Shown here: positions 18,572 to 28,622 of the stretch, one piece after another
How the letters are laid out: every line of letters starts with the position of its first letter
Position numbering within the stretch: position 1 is the first letter of the stretch
Source: Scytonema sp035967975
GTDB taxonomy: Bacteria > Cyanobacteriota > Cyanobacteriia > Cyanobacteriales > Nostocaceae
DNA: 64,000 nucleotides
Assembly: GCA_035967975.1 (NCBI GenBank)
Contig: JAWQFQ010000012.1
Location: 1-64,000, forward strand
Reading direction: 5' to 3'
Position numbers and translations under genes: made by a program
Notes under the pieces: model-generated
What the model saw: only the letters and a program-made list of their open reading frames with translations
What the model was told of the DNA's origin: nothing
Database searches by the model: none

Positions 18572-18895
18572 TACGTTCCTTAAAGATTCATTTTAGATAT
18601 CTATCATAGCAAAAATTCTTCCCTTCCCCTGAAGATCGTTGTGGAATGTAGCAACAAGGTCTCAAAGTCGATAGTCCACAATACATAGAATATATAGTGC
18701 GATCGCCCTATTAGTCTACCCTGGGGAACTGCGCCCTTATGTGTGAGGCTAATTCATGCTTTCACTCAGCAGCGCCAATTTCTCTATAGAATGAGTTAAC
18801 ACAAAAGTGCATAACTTAATTCTGCTTGCACATATTTACCAGAGGGTTCATTTCCTCAATCTAAAAATTAAGATTGAACAGCGTGACGAGGATTT
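18572..18895. other. Intergenic region between the toxin-antitoxin pair and the first caspase gene
   Basis: 324 bases holding the divergent promoters of the antitoxin gene and the caspase-hydrolase gene. I see AT-rich stretches and one HIP1-like site (GTGCGATCGCC near 18700) but no repeat, small gene or clear operator. Confidence 0.5.
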
Positions 18896-21800
18896 ATGGC
18901 GCAAAAAATTTACGCTCTGCTTACTGGTATTGACCGTTACCATCCTCAATCGAGAGGAGTTGGTAACTTATACGGCTGTGTTAACGATATCGAAGCAATA
19001 GAAGAATATTTACGTAAACGAATTGCTACTGAAGGTAAATGGGAATTAGTTGAAAACTCAGAGGTTCCTTGGAAGCTGACAAACGAATCGGCGACTCGTC
19101 AAGCAGTGATTGATGGTTTTGAAAAACACTTGTCTCAGGCTGATAGTGAAGACGTAGTTATTTTCTACTACGCAGGTCATGGTTCCCATGAACCAGCACC
19201 AGAAGTGTTTCGGGAGAAAGACTCAGACTATCAAATTGAAACCTTAGTCTGCTATGATAGCCGGACTGTAGAGGGTCGAGATTTAGCAGATAAAGAATTA
19301 AATTACCTCATTGAGCAGGTTGCTAGGAAGAGTCCACATATCCTCATCGTATTAGATTGCTGTCATTCTGGTACAGCGACAAGAGATCCAGAAGTTATCG
19401 AACGTCAAACCTCTACAGATGGACGGACTAGGGATTTAAAAGACTTTATTTTTACGGAAGAGTGGCTGAAAGCCCGTTTAAGTGCGACTTATAAGCTCCC
19501 TAGACATGTTGCGATCGCTGCGTGTCGTTCCCATCAAACAGCAAAAGAACATAGGGGAGAAGATGGGAAACGACGTGGTGCTTTTTCTTACTTTTTAACC
19601 CAGGCATTGCAACGTACAAATAGTAGTTTATCATACGCGGATTTAATTCAAGATATTAATGCATTAATCGTGGGTAAAGTCAATGAGCAATCACCCCAAA
19701 TAGAAGCACTTGCAGAGGATTTAAGACAAACTTTCTTGGGAGGTGCAGCAGGCGATCGCGCCAATTACTTTACTCTGGTGTATGACAGCAAAACATATGA
19801 TAGTTGGGTCATTAACGGTGGCGCTTTACATGGTATTCGCCCAGTTTCGGAAGGAGACACTTTATTAGCAATTTTCTCTCCAGGAACTCAATCAGAACAG
19901 TTGCTTCACCTAGACAATGCTATTTGTAAAGCCAAAGTTACAAGTGTACTCACAGAAGTCAGCAAAGTTGAATTTCTCGACGACAATAGTACAAAATTAT
20001 CACAAGACCAACCCTACTGGGCAGTTGTGACCAGTGTACCACTACCGCAATTGAAAGTACATTTTCTCGGTGACGATACAGGTATAGAACTGGCTCGAAA
20101 AGCACTTTCAACAGCAACCGAGGGTAGCAAACCTTCGTTATTTGTTCGGGAAGCAGAATCATCAACAGATGCAAATTATTACTTAGAAGCAAGTCTTGGT
20201 CAATACTGGATTAAACAACCTACTGATAAACATCCTTTAGTTGCACCCATTCCAGAAGTCCCAGACACACAAGGATACACTCGACAAAGAGCAGACCAAA
20301 TCATCAAACGTTTAGAACACGTTGCGCGTTGGACGAATACTCTAGAATTAAAAACTTCACCAACCAGCCAAATTAAAGCTGGTGATGTGGAGATGGAAGT
20401 GCTCGTCACCTTTGGAGGTCAACAATATTCCTCACAACAGGCTACTTCAGAACTGCGCGGAGAATACACTTTTAAAGAAAATGAGTGGAAATCACCACAG
20501 GTAGAAATCAAAGTGACGAATAACAGTGACCAAGACCTGTATTTTCAGATAGTAGAATTAGCGGGAGATTATGCCATAGAAACTCCGCAATTTTTTGTAG
20601 AAAGGGGTAGTATACGTTTACCAAAAAGCTCTAGTGATGGTTCAACTCTTGCTAGTAGAAAATTGAATTATGTCATTCCTAAAACCTACTTAAATAGTGG
20701 AGTCACTGAATACAATGAAATTTTCAAGTTAATTGTCAGCACACGAGACTTCAATGCAAGTTTGCTGGAGCAAAAAGGTCTTGATTCTCCACCTCCAACA
20801 AATCGTTCCACACGTTCTGCTGGATTATCAGGCGCTCTCAATCGTTTGATGGACAGCGCGTTAACCCGTCAAGCGGAGATACCAGAAGATGAATATATTG
20901 ATAATTGGATGACCCAGGAAGTAAAAATGACTCTGATAAAACCACTCGGTGGAGTGGAGATAAAAGAATCAGAACCTACGAATATACAGACTGGTGTTCA
21001 ACTCCAAAGTCATCCGAGTTTTCAGGGAAAATTTGAATTGCTCCCTTTACCTCCAAACAGCCGGGACACGAATAGTAATTTACTACCACCAATTTTCCTG
21101 ACTCAGCCAAATTTGTCTCAACAATTTGATTTTAATACCACTCGCAGTGGTAATTCTCCGTTCAGCGTTATAGAAATTTCTGATGTAAAAAATTACGAAA
21201 GTATTACACCAGAAAATCCTCTAAAAATAGTCGTTGATAAACCATTAGCATCAAACGAATATCTCTTAGCAATTGCTCATGATGGAGAATTTTTCTTACC
21301 CTTGGGGACAGCTAAGACAGTAGGAGGAAAGACAGAAATTACATTAGAACGCTTACCCGAACCAACAGCTAATAGTCGCAGTTTACAAGGTTCTATTAAG
21401 ATTCTATTCCAAAAGCTGGTCACTCAAACTTTTAGACAAGAGTTCTCCTACCCACTTTTGAGAAGCGTTGAAGTTTCAGCAAATGGGCATGTGTCTTATC
21501 AAGGTAACAAGGAAACCATTAAAACAAAAGTAGCCCAAGCCCAGAAAATTTTGCTTTATATTCATGGCATCATTGGTGATACAGAAAGTTTAGTCACCAG
21601 TGTCCAACAGGCAAAGTTGACAGAAAATGGACAACAGAAAACTCTGCGAGATAAATATGACTTAGTTCTCGCTTTTGATTACGAAAACCTAAATACGACA
21701 ATTGAAGAAAATGCCAAACTTCTCAAACAAAGATTAGAAGAAGTGGGTTTAGTGACAAATCATGGGAAACAATTAGATATTGTTGCTCATTCAATGGGTG

Positions 21801-22402
21801 GTTTAATATCCCGCACTTTTATTGAAAAAGAAGGCGGAAATCAAATTGTCCAGCACTTAGTCATGTTAGGTACACCTAATGCAGGCTCTCCTTGGTCTAA
21901 TGTCCAAGATTGGGTTTTTACAGCTCTTGGAATTGGATTAAACCAACTCTCCTCAGTAGCATGGTACACAAGTATTATCGCTGGGTTACTAAAATTCTTG
22001 GATTCTAATGCTAAAACTTTGGATCAAATGAACTCACAAAGTGTTTTTATCCAAAGCATCGCCACCAATCCAGATCCCAAGGTGCGGTATACAATCATTG
22101 CAGGCGATCGCTCAATTCGCCCAGAAGCATTACAAATCGACCCAGGAAAACAATCCAGCCAAATACAGCGACTAATTAAGAAACTGTTTGGACGGGCTGT
22201 AGACCGCGTAGTCGATGTTGTATTTTTCCAGCAACCGAACGACATAGCAGTGACACTCGAAAGCATTAAAAGCGTAAGTGCAAACCGTACTCCCAAGCCT
22301 AGAATCATATCACCAGACGCAGCTTGCGACCATCTCACCTACTTCACCACCAAAGCGGGTTTAGATGCATTGGTACAAGCACTCTGCAAAGATGATAAAT
22401 AA
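18896..22402 (+). CDS. Caspase-like protease fused to an alpha/beta hydrolase (lipase type)
   Basis: A 1168-residue protein. Residues 1-290 form a caspase/metacaspase-like (peptidase C14) domain: the N-terminal strand YALLTGIDRY, catalytic His at H95 (YYAGHGSHE) and catalytic Cys at C156 (VLDCCHSG). The middle (about 300-830) is mainly beta-rich. It includes a stretch like DUF4384 surface domains (VTNNSDQDLYFQIVELAGDY). The C-terminal 280 residues are an alpha/beta hydrolase: KILLYIHGIIGD (oxyanion region), DIVAHSMGGL with nucleophile S966, an LGTPNAGSPW loop typical of lipase/PGAP1-like enzymes, and a final His at H1146 (CDHLTYF). No signal peptide or membrane helix is evident. A protease that could activate a lipase within one chain would suit a membrane-damaging death effector; this is inference. 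It stands directly before a second caspase-like gene on the same strand. Confidence 0.88.
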   Translation: MAQKIYALLTGIDRYHPQSRGVGNLYGCVNDIEAIEEYLRKRIATEGKWELVENSEVPWKLTNESATRQAVIDGFEKHLSQADSEDVVIFYYAGHGSHEPAPEVFREKDSDYQIETLVCYDSRTVEGRDLADKELNYLIEQVARKSPHILIVLDCCHSGTATRDPEVIERQTSTDGRTRDLKDFIFTEEWLKARLSATYKLPRHVAIAACRSHQTAKEHRGEDGKRRGAFSYFLTQALQRTNSSLSYADLIQDINALIVGKVNEQSPQIEALAEDLRQTFLGGAAGDRANYFTLVYDSKTYDSWVINGGALHGIRPVSEGDTLLAIFSPGTQSEQLLHLDNAICKAKVTSVLTEVSKVEFLDDNSTKLSQDQPYWAVVTSVPLPQLKVHFLGDDTGIELARKALSTATEGSKPSLFVREAESSTDANYYLEASLGQYWIKQPTDKHPLVAPIPEVPDTQGYTRQRADQIIKRLEHVARWTNTLELKTSPTSQIKAGDVEMEVLVTFGGQQYSSQQATSELRGEYTFKENEWKSPQVEIKVTNNSDQDLYFQIVELAGDYAIETPQFFVERGSIRLPKSSSDGSTLASRKLNYVIPKTYLNSGVTEYNEIFKLIVSTRDFNASLLEQKGLDSPPPTNRSTRSAGLSGALNRLMDSALTRQAEIPEDEYIDNWMTQEVKMTLIKPLGGVEIKESEPTNIQTGVQLQSHPSFQGKFELLPLPPNSRDTNSNLLPPIFLTQPNLSQQFDFNTTRSGNSPFSVIEISDVKNYESITPENPLKIVVDKPLASNEYLLAIAHDGEFFLPLGTAKTVGGKTEITLERLPEPTANSRSLQGSIKILFQKLVTQTFRQEFSYPLLRSVEVSANGHVSYQGNKETIKTKVAQAQKILLYIHGIIGDTESLVTSVQQAKLTENGQQKTLRDKYDLVLAFDYENLNTTIEENAKLLKQRLEEVGLVTNHGKQLDIVAHSMGGLISRTFIEKEGGNQIVQHLVMLGTPNAGSPWSNVQDWVFTALGIGLNQLSSVAWYTSIIAGLLKFLDSNAKTLDQMNSQSVFIQSIATNPDPKVRYTIIAGDRSIRPEALQIDPGKQSSQIQRLIKKLFGRAVDRVVDVVFFQQPNDIAVTLESIKSVSANRTPKPRIISPDAACDHLTYFTTKAGLDALVQALCKDDK

Positions 22403-22430
22403 AAGAGTGCGGGCTTATAGCCGCCATACA

Positions 22431-22584
22431 GCAATACGGTTGCTGATCAGACTTGATCCCCCCTAGCCCCCCTTCAAAAGGGGGGAATAAAGCCCCCTTC
22501 AAACAGGGGGGAATAAAGCCCCCCTTTCTAAGGGGGGTTGGGGGGATCTTCAAGGATTAGATATTGTTCACACCAACCGTATTG
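22431..22584. mobile_element. Short inverted-repeat element (MITE), CAATACGGTT family, copy 1
   Basis: Terminal inverted repeats CAATACGGTTG (22432-22442) and CAACCGTATTG (22574-22584). The direct repeat CGCCATACA flanks it on both sides (22422-22430 and 22585-22593), as expected for a target duplication. The interior is a nested palindromic block of C-runs and G-runs with direct repeats of GGGGGGAATAAAGCCCCC, so the RNA could fold strongly. It has no coding capacity and would need a transposase from elsewhere. It lies between the two caspase-like genes. Confidence 0.8.
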
Positions 22585-22656
22585 CGCCATACAAAACTGA
22601 CAGCTTCTAGCCCAATACTGCGTAGGTTTTGGAAAGTTGAGATTCGAGAAACCCCC

Positions 22657-22689
22657 AGAAACCCGGTTTCTCAGAGAAACCGGGTTTCT
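22657..22689. repeat. Palindromic repeat, copy 3
   Basis: Perfect 15-base arms AGAAACCCGGTTTCT / AGAAACCGGGTTTCT with a three-base loop, followed by AATTTTTGC. It is in the 411-base gap between the two caspase-like genes, after the inverted-repeat element. It may terminate transcripts from the first caspase gene. Confidence 0.8.
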
Positions 22690-22813
22690 AATTTTTGCTA
22701 TCCCTTGCAGTATTGGCTTCTAATATCATGTTCGGATGAACGCTTGCGCTAAGTTTGAGCGTTGCATGCGCTAAAGCGCAACTACATACTTAAGAAAAGC
22801 AGGTAAATATTTT

Positions 22814-25800
22814 ATGGGTACAATCCAAAACAGTTACGCAATTATTATCGGGATCAATCAGTATAACGTAACCCATTGGAATCTGAAAACTGCTGTTAAT
22901 GACGCTCGTGAATTGACCAAAATTTTAAAAGACGGATATGAATACGAGGTTTTACAACTATTAGATGAACAAGCGACTCGTAAAACACTCGACAATCTAC
23001 TCACAGCTTTTGAAAATCAAACTATTCCTTTCTCTGATGGTAATAGAAGCGTAGAACCTGACGACCGTGTTTTATTTTACTTCGCCGGACATGGTATTAC
23101 TATCAAAGGTAATGAAAAAGACGATGGTCCTCAGGGCTTTATATATCCCCAAGATGCGGTGAGCGGTGAAAACAACAGCTTGCTACCTATGCGGCGACTT
23201 CATGATGCTTTGGTTAAACTTGGTTGTCGTCACTTATTAATTATCTTGGATTGCTGCTTTGCTGGAAGCTTTCGTTGGGTTGTCAGACAAGCAGAATTAC
23301 CAGAAGAAGAGATGTACCTAGAGCGCTATAATCGGTACATTGCAGGTTACGCCCAGGAAGTCATCACCTCTTCTGCTTATAACGAAACAGCAGCAGATGT
23401 TTTGTATGGTTTTGGGGAACGAGGAGACGACGCGCAACACTCTCCTTTTGCTCAAACCTTATTGGAGGCTATGGACCCAAAAAATGAAAATAATGCAGAT
23501 AATAACACAGATGGTATCATTACTATTACTGAAATTATTCAATATATAGAAAATAGATTTCTAGATTTGCAAGCCGGACAAACACCTGGATATAGTCAAC
23601 TAAAAAAACATAATTTTGGGAAATACATATTTGTTACCCCTGGATTGAATGCAACTAACACGTTAAAAAAAGCACCCCTCCCTGATGAAAAAGATCCAAG
23701 GTATCCATATAAAGGATTGTTATCTTTTGAAAAAGAAGATAAAGATAAGTTTTTTGGGAGAAAAAACTTAATTAAAAAACTTATCCAAAAAATAAAAGAA
23801 GAAACACTAGTTGTAGTATTAGGAACTTCTGGTTCAGGAAAATCGAGTTTAGTCAAAGCTGGAATTTTACCAGAATTAGAAGATTCTTACCAGCCAGAAT
23901 TCTTAATTTTAAATCCAATTCGTCCGGGAGAATCTCCTCTAACTGCTTTGGCAAGAGTTTGTCATGATATAGAAAATCCTGTTTTGCAAGCTAACCAAAC
24001 TCAGTTAGAGCGTAAAAAACTGAATGAAAATGCTGATTATTTTGCTGGAATAGTTGGGAAGTGGAGTCAAGTAAATCTTGATAAAAAATTATTTTTAGTG
24101 ATTGACCAATTAGAAGAATTGGTGACTTTGTGTCGTAATGAGAAAGAGCGAAAACTATTTTTGCAACAGGTGACTAAGGCAATTATTGAGTATAGAGAAC
24201 AGTTACGCATTGTTGTCACGTTGCGTTCTGATTATGAATATGTTTTGCGATCGCTCTTTCAATCCGTATTTCAAGATTATGCCCAAATTGATTTGTCAAA
24301 GACGCGTTTTGATGTGACGCCAATGACACGGGAAGAATTACGAGAAGCAATTGTTGAGCCTGCTGAAAAAATAGCTTTGTTTTTTGAGGGACAAATACAA
24401 GAATCAGAAAGCTCTTTAGTTGACAGGTTAATTGATGAAGTGATCAATATGCCTGGTGGGTTGTCACTACTTTCTTTTACTCTGAGTGAACTCTACCGCA
24501 AATTTTTTAAAAATGTTCAAGAACATGAAGAATACAATCGAGTCATCAGACACAAAGATTATGAAGACTTAGGTAAAGTCACTGGTAGCCTCACCAAAAG
24601 AGCAGATGAAATTTACTGTAAGTTAGTGAATCAAAACAAAGACTACGCCCAAATCATCAAATATGTAATGATTCGGATGGTGGCTGAAGGAAGTGGTGAT
24701 TTGGCTCGGAGAAAGGTATTTATGACGGAGTTGGAATATCCACAACCAATTCGGGAGAAAGTTTATGCGGTGATTGATGTTTTTACAAAAGCGCGTTTAT
24801 TGGTGAAAGGACAAGATGAGAAAGAAACTGAATACGTCGAACCAGCTCATGATGCTTTGGTACGGGGATGGGATCGGTTGCGGGCGTGGATAAAACAGGA
24901 GAAAGAAGAGACTTTAACTTTACAAAGACGCCTGACAACTGTGGCGGAAGAATGGAAGAGTCAGCAGCCAGACAAATTTTATTGGAATCAGCATCCCCGC
25001 AATTGGTTCAAGTATTTTCGGCAAAGATATCAACAAGCAAATTTTTTATGGTATAATAACCCCTATTTAGATGTCCTCAAAGAAATACTCGACTCACAAA
25101 ACAATTGGTATAACGTGGTAGAAGCCGAGTTTGTACAGCGCAGCATCCAGAGGCGAGAAAATAACCGCAGGATAAGAACAGGTTTGATTGCTACAGCGTT
25201 TGCTGTGGTATCTGGATTTGCTTTTATTCAGTGGTGTCAGAGTCGAAATGCTGACACAGGTAGACTAGCTGCGATGAGTGATGCGTCCTTTAACTCTAAC
25301 AAGCAGTTAGAAGCACTAAACGAAAGTCTAAAAGCGAGCAAACAGCTGCAACTACCCATAGGAATAAAGGATGATACTAAGTTGCAGGCGATGACGGCTC
25401 TCCATCAAGCCGTTTACTGGGCTCGCGAACGCAACCGCTTGTTAGGACACGGAAATACAATTCGGAATCTCACCTTCAGCCCAAATGGACAAATCATCGC
25501 TTCAGCAAGTGTTGACAAGACAATTAAACTTTGGAATTTAAAAGGCGAAATCCTAAATACTCTTGCAGAGCACAACAATATTGTTAATAGTGTGAGCTTT
25601 AGTCCAAACGGACAAATGCTCGCTTCAGGAAGTTATGATAGAAGTATCAAACTCTGGAGTATCAACGGCAAGTTACTTGACGATCAAACCCAAGCCCATA
25701 AAGCAGAAGTATATAGTGTGAGTTTTAGTCCTGATGGAAAGATGCTGGTTTCGTCAAGTTGGGACGGGACTATAAAACTTTGGAGCATAAGTGATGGTAA

Positions 25801-28591
25801 GTTAAAGTTTTTGAAAACAGTTGAACTTCCTCAAGAAATTTTCGCAGCGATAAATAAAGACAAAAATAAAGAGACTGGTAGCCTAAAACCATACTCGTTT
25901 CATGGACTCAGCTTTAGTCCTGACGGAAGATTAATTGCTGCGGGGAACGAAGATAAACAAGTGCGAATTTGGAGTCGGGAAGGGAAGTTACTCAAAACTT
26001 TACCAGGACATAGCGATCGCGTTTATGGAGTCAGCTTTAGTCCAGATGGTAAAATCTTAGCTTCTTTTAGTGCTGATAACACAATTGTGCTTTGGAACGT
26101 TCCAGAGGGTAAAAAGCTGAACACTTTGATTGGACATAAATCTGACGTTTTTAGTGCAATCTTTAGCACCGATAGCAAAACATTAATTTCTGCAGGTGAT
26201 GACAACACAATCAAATTCTGGCGCGTTGAAAATGGCAAAGAACTTAAAACTTTGGTAGGGCATAGTAGTGCTGTTCGCAGTGTAAGTATTAGCCCAGATG
26301 GCAAAATTCTCGCTTCCGCAGGTATTGACACTATCATCAAACTTTGGGGCATGGATAGTGAGGATATCATAACTCTTCCTGAGTACACCAAAAAGTATAG
26401 TATTAGCTTTAGCCCTGACAGCAAGACCGTCGCTACGGGTGGTAAGAATTTAGTCCTGTGGAGAACCTTGGATGGTAAGGAAGTCAGGAAATTCTTAGAA
26501 GATAAAAGTGAGCTTATTACCACCACCTTTAGTCCAGATGGTCAGATATTAGCATCAGGGGATACTGATGGTAATATCTTACTCTGCAACTTAGTGAATG
26601 ATAAAAAATGCATACAGAAGAAGGCGCATGAGAAAAAAGTTAAAAGCCTCAGCTTCAGCCCTGATAGCAAGATGTTAGCTTCCGTAAGTGAAGACAAAAC
26701 GATTAAGCTTTGGGATCGAGAAGGTAACTTACTTATATCCCCCCTCACACAAAAAAATAGAGTTTTGAGCATCAGCTTTAGCCCTGATGGCAACATTTTA
26801 GCTTTTGGTAGTATCAGATTAATTTACCTTTGGGATGTAAAACAGCGCCAGCTTATTAAAACACTTAAAGGGCACTCAGCACCAGTTAATAGTCTGAGTT
26901 TTAATTCCGATGGTAAAATACTAGCGTCAGGAAGTGAGGCGAAGACAGTTAAAATCTGGAGTATTCCTGATGGGAAGCTACTTCACACACTAAGAGGACA
27001 TGGAGAAGGTGTTAATAGTGTGAGTTTTCTTCCTAACTCAGATATCTTAGCGTCTGGTAGTAGTGACAAAACTATTAGACTTTGGCATGCTTCCTCAGGT
27101 AAAGGAATCACCATTCTCAAAGGACACACAGCTCCAATTTATGGCGTTAGCTTCAGTCCTGATGGTAAGACACTGGCTTCGGCTAGCAATGATGGGACTG
27201 CGCTGCTATGGGACACGGAACTCTTTGATTTAAAGACAGCATTAGCAAGAGGTTGTCAATTAGTAGAGACTTATGAAAATAATTATATCTGCAACAATGT
27301 TTCAGAAACTATTGCAAAAGTGAAAATCAGCAGTGGTGACAAAAACCTCGTACCAACTCGTCCCCACCCTGACAAAATGGCTGGGATAGATGCTTTTATT
27401 GATGGTAAATTCACAGACGCTGCCAAATTTTTTCAGAGATATTTAAATCAGAAGCCTAACGATCCAGAAGCGTTAATTTATAAAAATAATGCAGAAATTG
27501 GTCAACAAATATCTTATGCGATCGCTGTTTCAGTTCCATTAGGTAGTAATGTTAATGGTGCATTAGAAATTTTGCGAGGAGTTGCCCAAGCACAAAATGA
27601 AATTAACCTAGCTGGTGGAATTAATGGTGTGAAACTAAAAGTGTTAATTGCTGATGATGAAAATAACCCTAAGGTTGCTCAAGAAATTGCGAATCAGTTA
27701 GTAAAAAATCCTCAGATATTAGGTGTTGTGGGAAACTTTGCTAGCGATGTTGCTCAGGTGACAAGTAAGGTTTATGAAGATAATAAACTTGTAGCAATTT
27801 TTCCAGTCAGTACTTCAGTGAATTTAACCCAGAGCCGTTCAGGATTTGGCAAATATCTTTTCCGTACAGTTCCTAGTGATAGAGAAGCGGTCACTGCCTT
27901 AGCTAAGTATATGGAAAACCATCAATTAAGCACCAAGAAAGTTGCTATTTTCTATAATTCTAAAAGTGATTATAGTCATTCCTTAAAATCTGAGTTTGAA
28001 CGTACTATCAAATCCGAGCAAATAGTAAGTCTTTTTGATTTTGCGTCTGATACTTTTAATGCGGCTACGAGTGTCAAGGAATTGCAGAAAGCTGGGGCTG
28101 AAGTCTTAGTCTTATTACCTAATACAGAAAAACTCAATATGGCAATGGAAGTCTTGAAAAACAATACTAAAAAACAGCGACTACCTGTTTTAGGTGGGGA
28201 TAGTTTATATTCACCTGTTACCTTAGAAATTGGTGCAGAAAATGCCAAAGATATGGTTATTGCAGTTCCTTGGTATCGACAAACATCTCAAAACTCTGGT
28301 TCAAAATTTACCTCACAGGCTCAACAGCTTTGGCGCGGAGATGTCAGTTGGCGAACAGCTATGTCGTATGATGCAACTCAAGCCTTGATTGCTGCTCTTT
28401 TCAAGAAAAGCACCCGTGAAGGTGTCGCTGAAGTGCTGCAAAATCAAAACTTTTATGCAAATGGGGCTAGCGGTAGAATCGGGTTTATTAACGGTGAAAG
28501 CACTCAAAAAAGCCAATTAGTCAAAGTTGTGGAGCGAAACAGGCGATCGCACTCTAGTTATGAGTATATTTCCATCCCAAATGATTCGTAA
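22814..28591 (+). CDS. Transmembrane caspase-STAND NTPase-WD40-periplasmic-binding-domain protein
   Basis: A 1925-residue multidomain protein. (1) Caspase-like domain, about 1-275, with H93 (YFAGHGITI) and C148 (ILDCCFAGSF). (2) STAND/nSTAND1 NTPase, about 290-740: PYKGLLSFEKEDKDKFFGRK, P-loop 337-345 (GTSGSGKSS), Walker B VIDQLEEL with D431. (3) One membrane helix at about 786-806 preceded by RRENNRRIR, which by the positive-inside rule puts the N-terminus in the cytoplasm. (4) Fourteen WD40 repeats, about 875-1470, enough for two seven-bladed propellers. (5) A linker with a TPR-like GKFTDAAKFFQRYLNQKPND segment. (6) A type 1 periplasmic-binding (LivJ-like) domain, about 1560-1925 (AIAVSVPLGSNVNGALEILR, VVGNFASDVAQVTSKVYED). 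The layout suggests an outside ligand sensor controlling an inside caspase. The role in cell death or defence is inferred. Confidence 0.9.
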   Translation: MGTIQNSYAIIIGINQYNVTHWNLKTAVNDARELTKILKDGYEYEVLQLLDEQATRKTLDNLLTAFENQTIPFSDGNRSVEPDDRVLFYFAGHGITIKGNEKDDGPQGFIYPQDAVSGENNSLLPMRRLHDALVKLGCRHLLIILDCCFAGSFRWVVRQAELPEEEMYLERYNRYIAGYAQEVITSSAYNETAADVLYGFGERGDDAQHSPFAQTLLEAMDPKNENNADNNTDGIITITEIIQYIENRFLDLQAGQTPGYSQLKKHNFGKYIFVTPGLNATNTLKKAPLPDEKDPRYPYKGLLSFEKEDKDKFFGRKNLIKKLIQKIKEETLVVVLGTSGSGKSSLVKAGILPELEDSYQPEFLILNPIRPGESPLTALARVCHDIENPVLQANQTQLERKKLNENADYFAGIVGKWSQVNLDKKLFLVIDQLEELVTLCRNEKERKLFLQQVTKAIIEYREQLRIVVTLRSDYEYVLRSLFQSVFQDYAQIDLSKTRFDVTPMTREELREAIVEPAEKIALFFEGQIQESESSLVDRLIDEVINMPGGLSLLSFTLSELYRKFFKNVQEHEEYNRVIRHKDYEDLGKVTGSLTKRADEIYCKLVNQNKDYAQIIKYVMIRMVAEGSGDLARRKVFMTELEYPQPIREKVYAVIDVFTKARLLVKGQDEKETEYVEPAHDALVRGWDRLRAWIKQEKEETLTLQRRLTTVAEEWKSQQPDKFYWNQHPRNWFKYFRQRYQQANFLWYNNPYLDVLKEILDSQNNWYNVVEAEFVQRSIQRRENNRRIRTGLIATAFAVVSGFAFIQWCQSRNADTGRLAAMSDASFNSNKQLEALNESLKASKQLQLPIGIKDDTKLQAMTALHQAVYWARERNRLLGHGNTIRNLTFSPNGQIIASASVDKTIKLWNLKGEILNTLAEHNNIVNSVSFSPNGQMLASGSYDRSIKLWSINGKLLDDQTQAHKAEVYSVSFSPDGKMLVSSSWDGTIKLWSISDGKLKFLKTVELPQEIFAAINKDKNKETGSLKPYSFHGLSFSPDGRLIAAGNEDKQVRIWSREGKLLKTLPGHSDRVYGVSFSPDGKILASFSADNTIVLWNVPEGKKLNTLIGHKSDVFSAIFSTDSKTLISAGDDNTIKFWRVENGKELKTLVGHSSAVRSVSISPDGKILASAGIDTIIKLWGMDSEDIITLPEYTKKYSISFSPDSKTVATGGKNLVLWRTLDGKEVRKFLEDKSELITTTFSPDGQILASGDTDGNILLCNLVNDKKCIQKKAHEKKVKSLSFSPDSKMLASVSEDKTIKLWDREGNLLISPLTQKNRVLSISFSPDGNILAFGSIRLIYLWDVKQRQLIKTLKGHSAPVNSLSFNSDGKILASGSEAKTVKIWSIPDGKLLHTLRGHGEGVNSVSFLPNSDILASGSSDKTIRLWHASSGKGITILKGHTAPIYGVSFSPDGKTLASASNDGTALLWDTELFDLKTALARGCQLVETYENNYICNNVSETIAKVKISSGDKNLVPTRPHPDKMAGIDAFIDGKFTDAAKFFQRYLNQKPNDPEALIYKNNAEIGQQISYAIAVSVPLGSNVNGALEILRGVAQAQNEINLAGGINGVKLKVLIADDENNPKVAQEIANQLVKNPQILGVVGNFASDVAQVTSKVYEDNKLVAIFPVSTSVNLTQSRSGFGKYLFRTVPSDREAVTALAKYMENHQLSTKKVAIFYNSKSDYSHSLKSEFERTIKSEQIVSLFDFASDTFNAATSVKELQKAGAEVLVLLPNTEKLNMAMEVLKNNTKKQRLPVLGGDSLYSPVTLEIGAENAKDMVIAVPWYRQTSQNSGSKFTSQAQQLWRGDVSWRTAMSYDATQALIAALFKKSTREGVAEVLQNQNFYANGASGRIGFINGESTQKSQLVKVVERNRRSHSSYEYISIPNDS

Positions 28592-28622
28592 AAACCAATA
28601 CAGTTGGTGTTAAGCGTTATTT

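Noticed and set aside
22455..22550. A structured regulatory RNA or riboswitch between the caspase genes
   Set aside because: The foldable C-run/G-run block lies inside an inverted-repeat element with target duplication, so mobility explains it better than regulation.
26023..26526. A 167-codon minus-strand frame
   Set aside because: It is the antisense of WD40 repeats; the repetitive LPSGLKL pattern is the reverse reading of SFSPDGK units.
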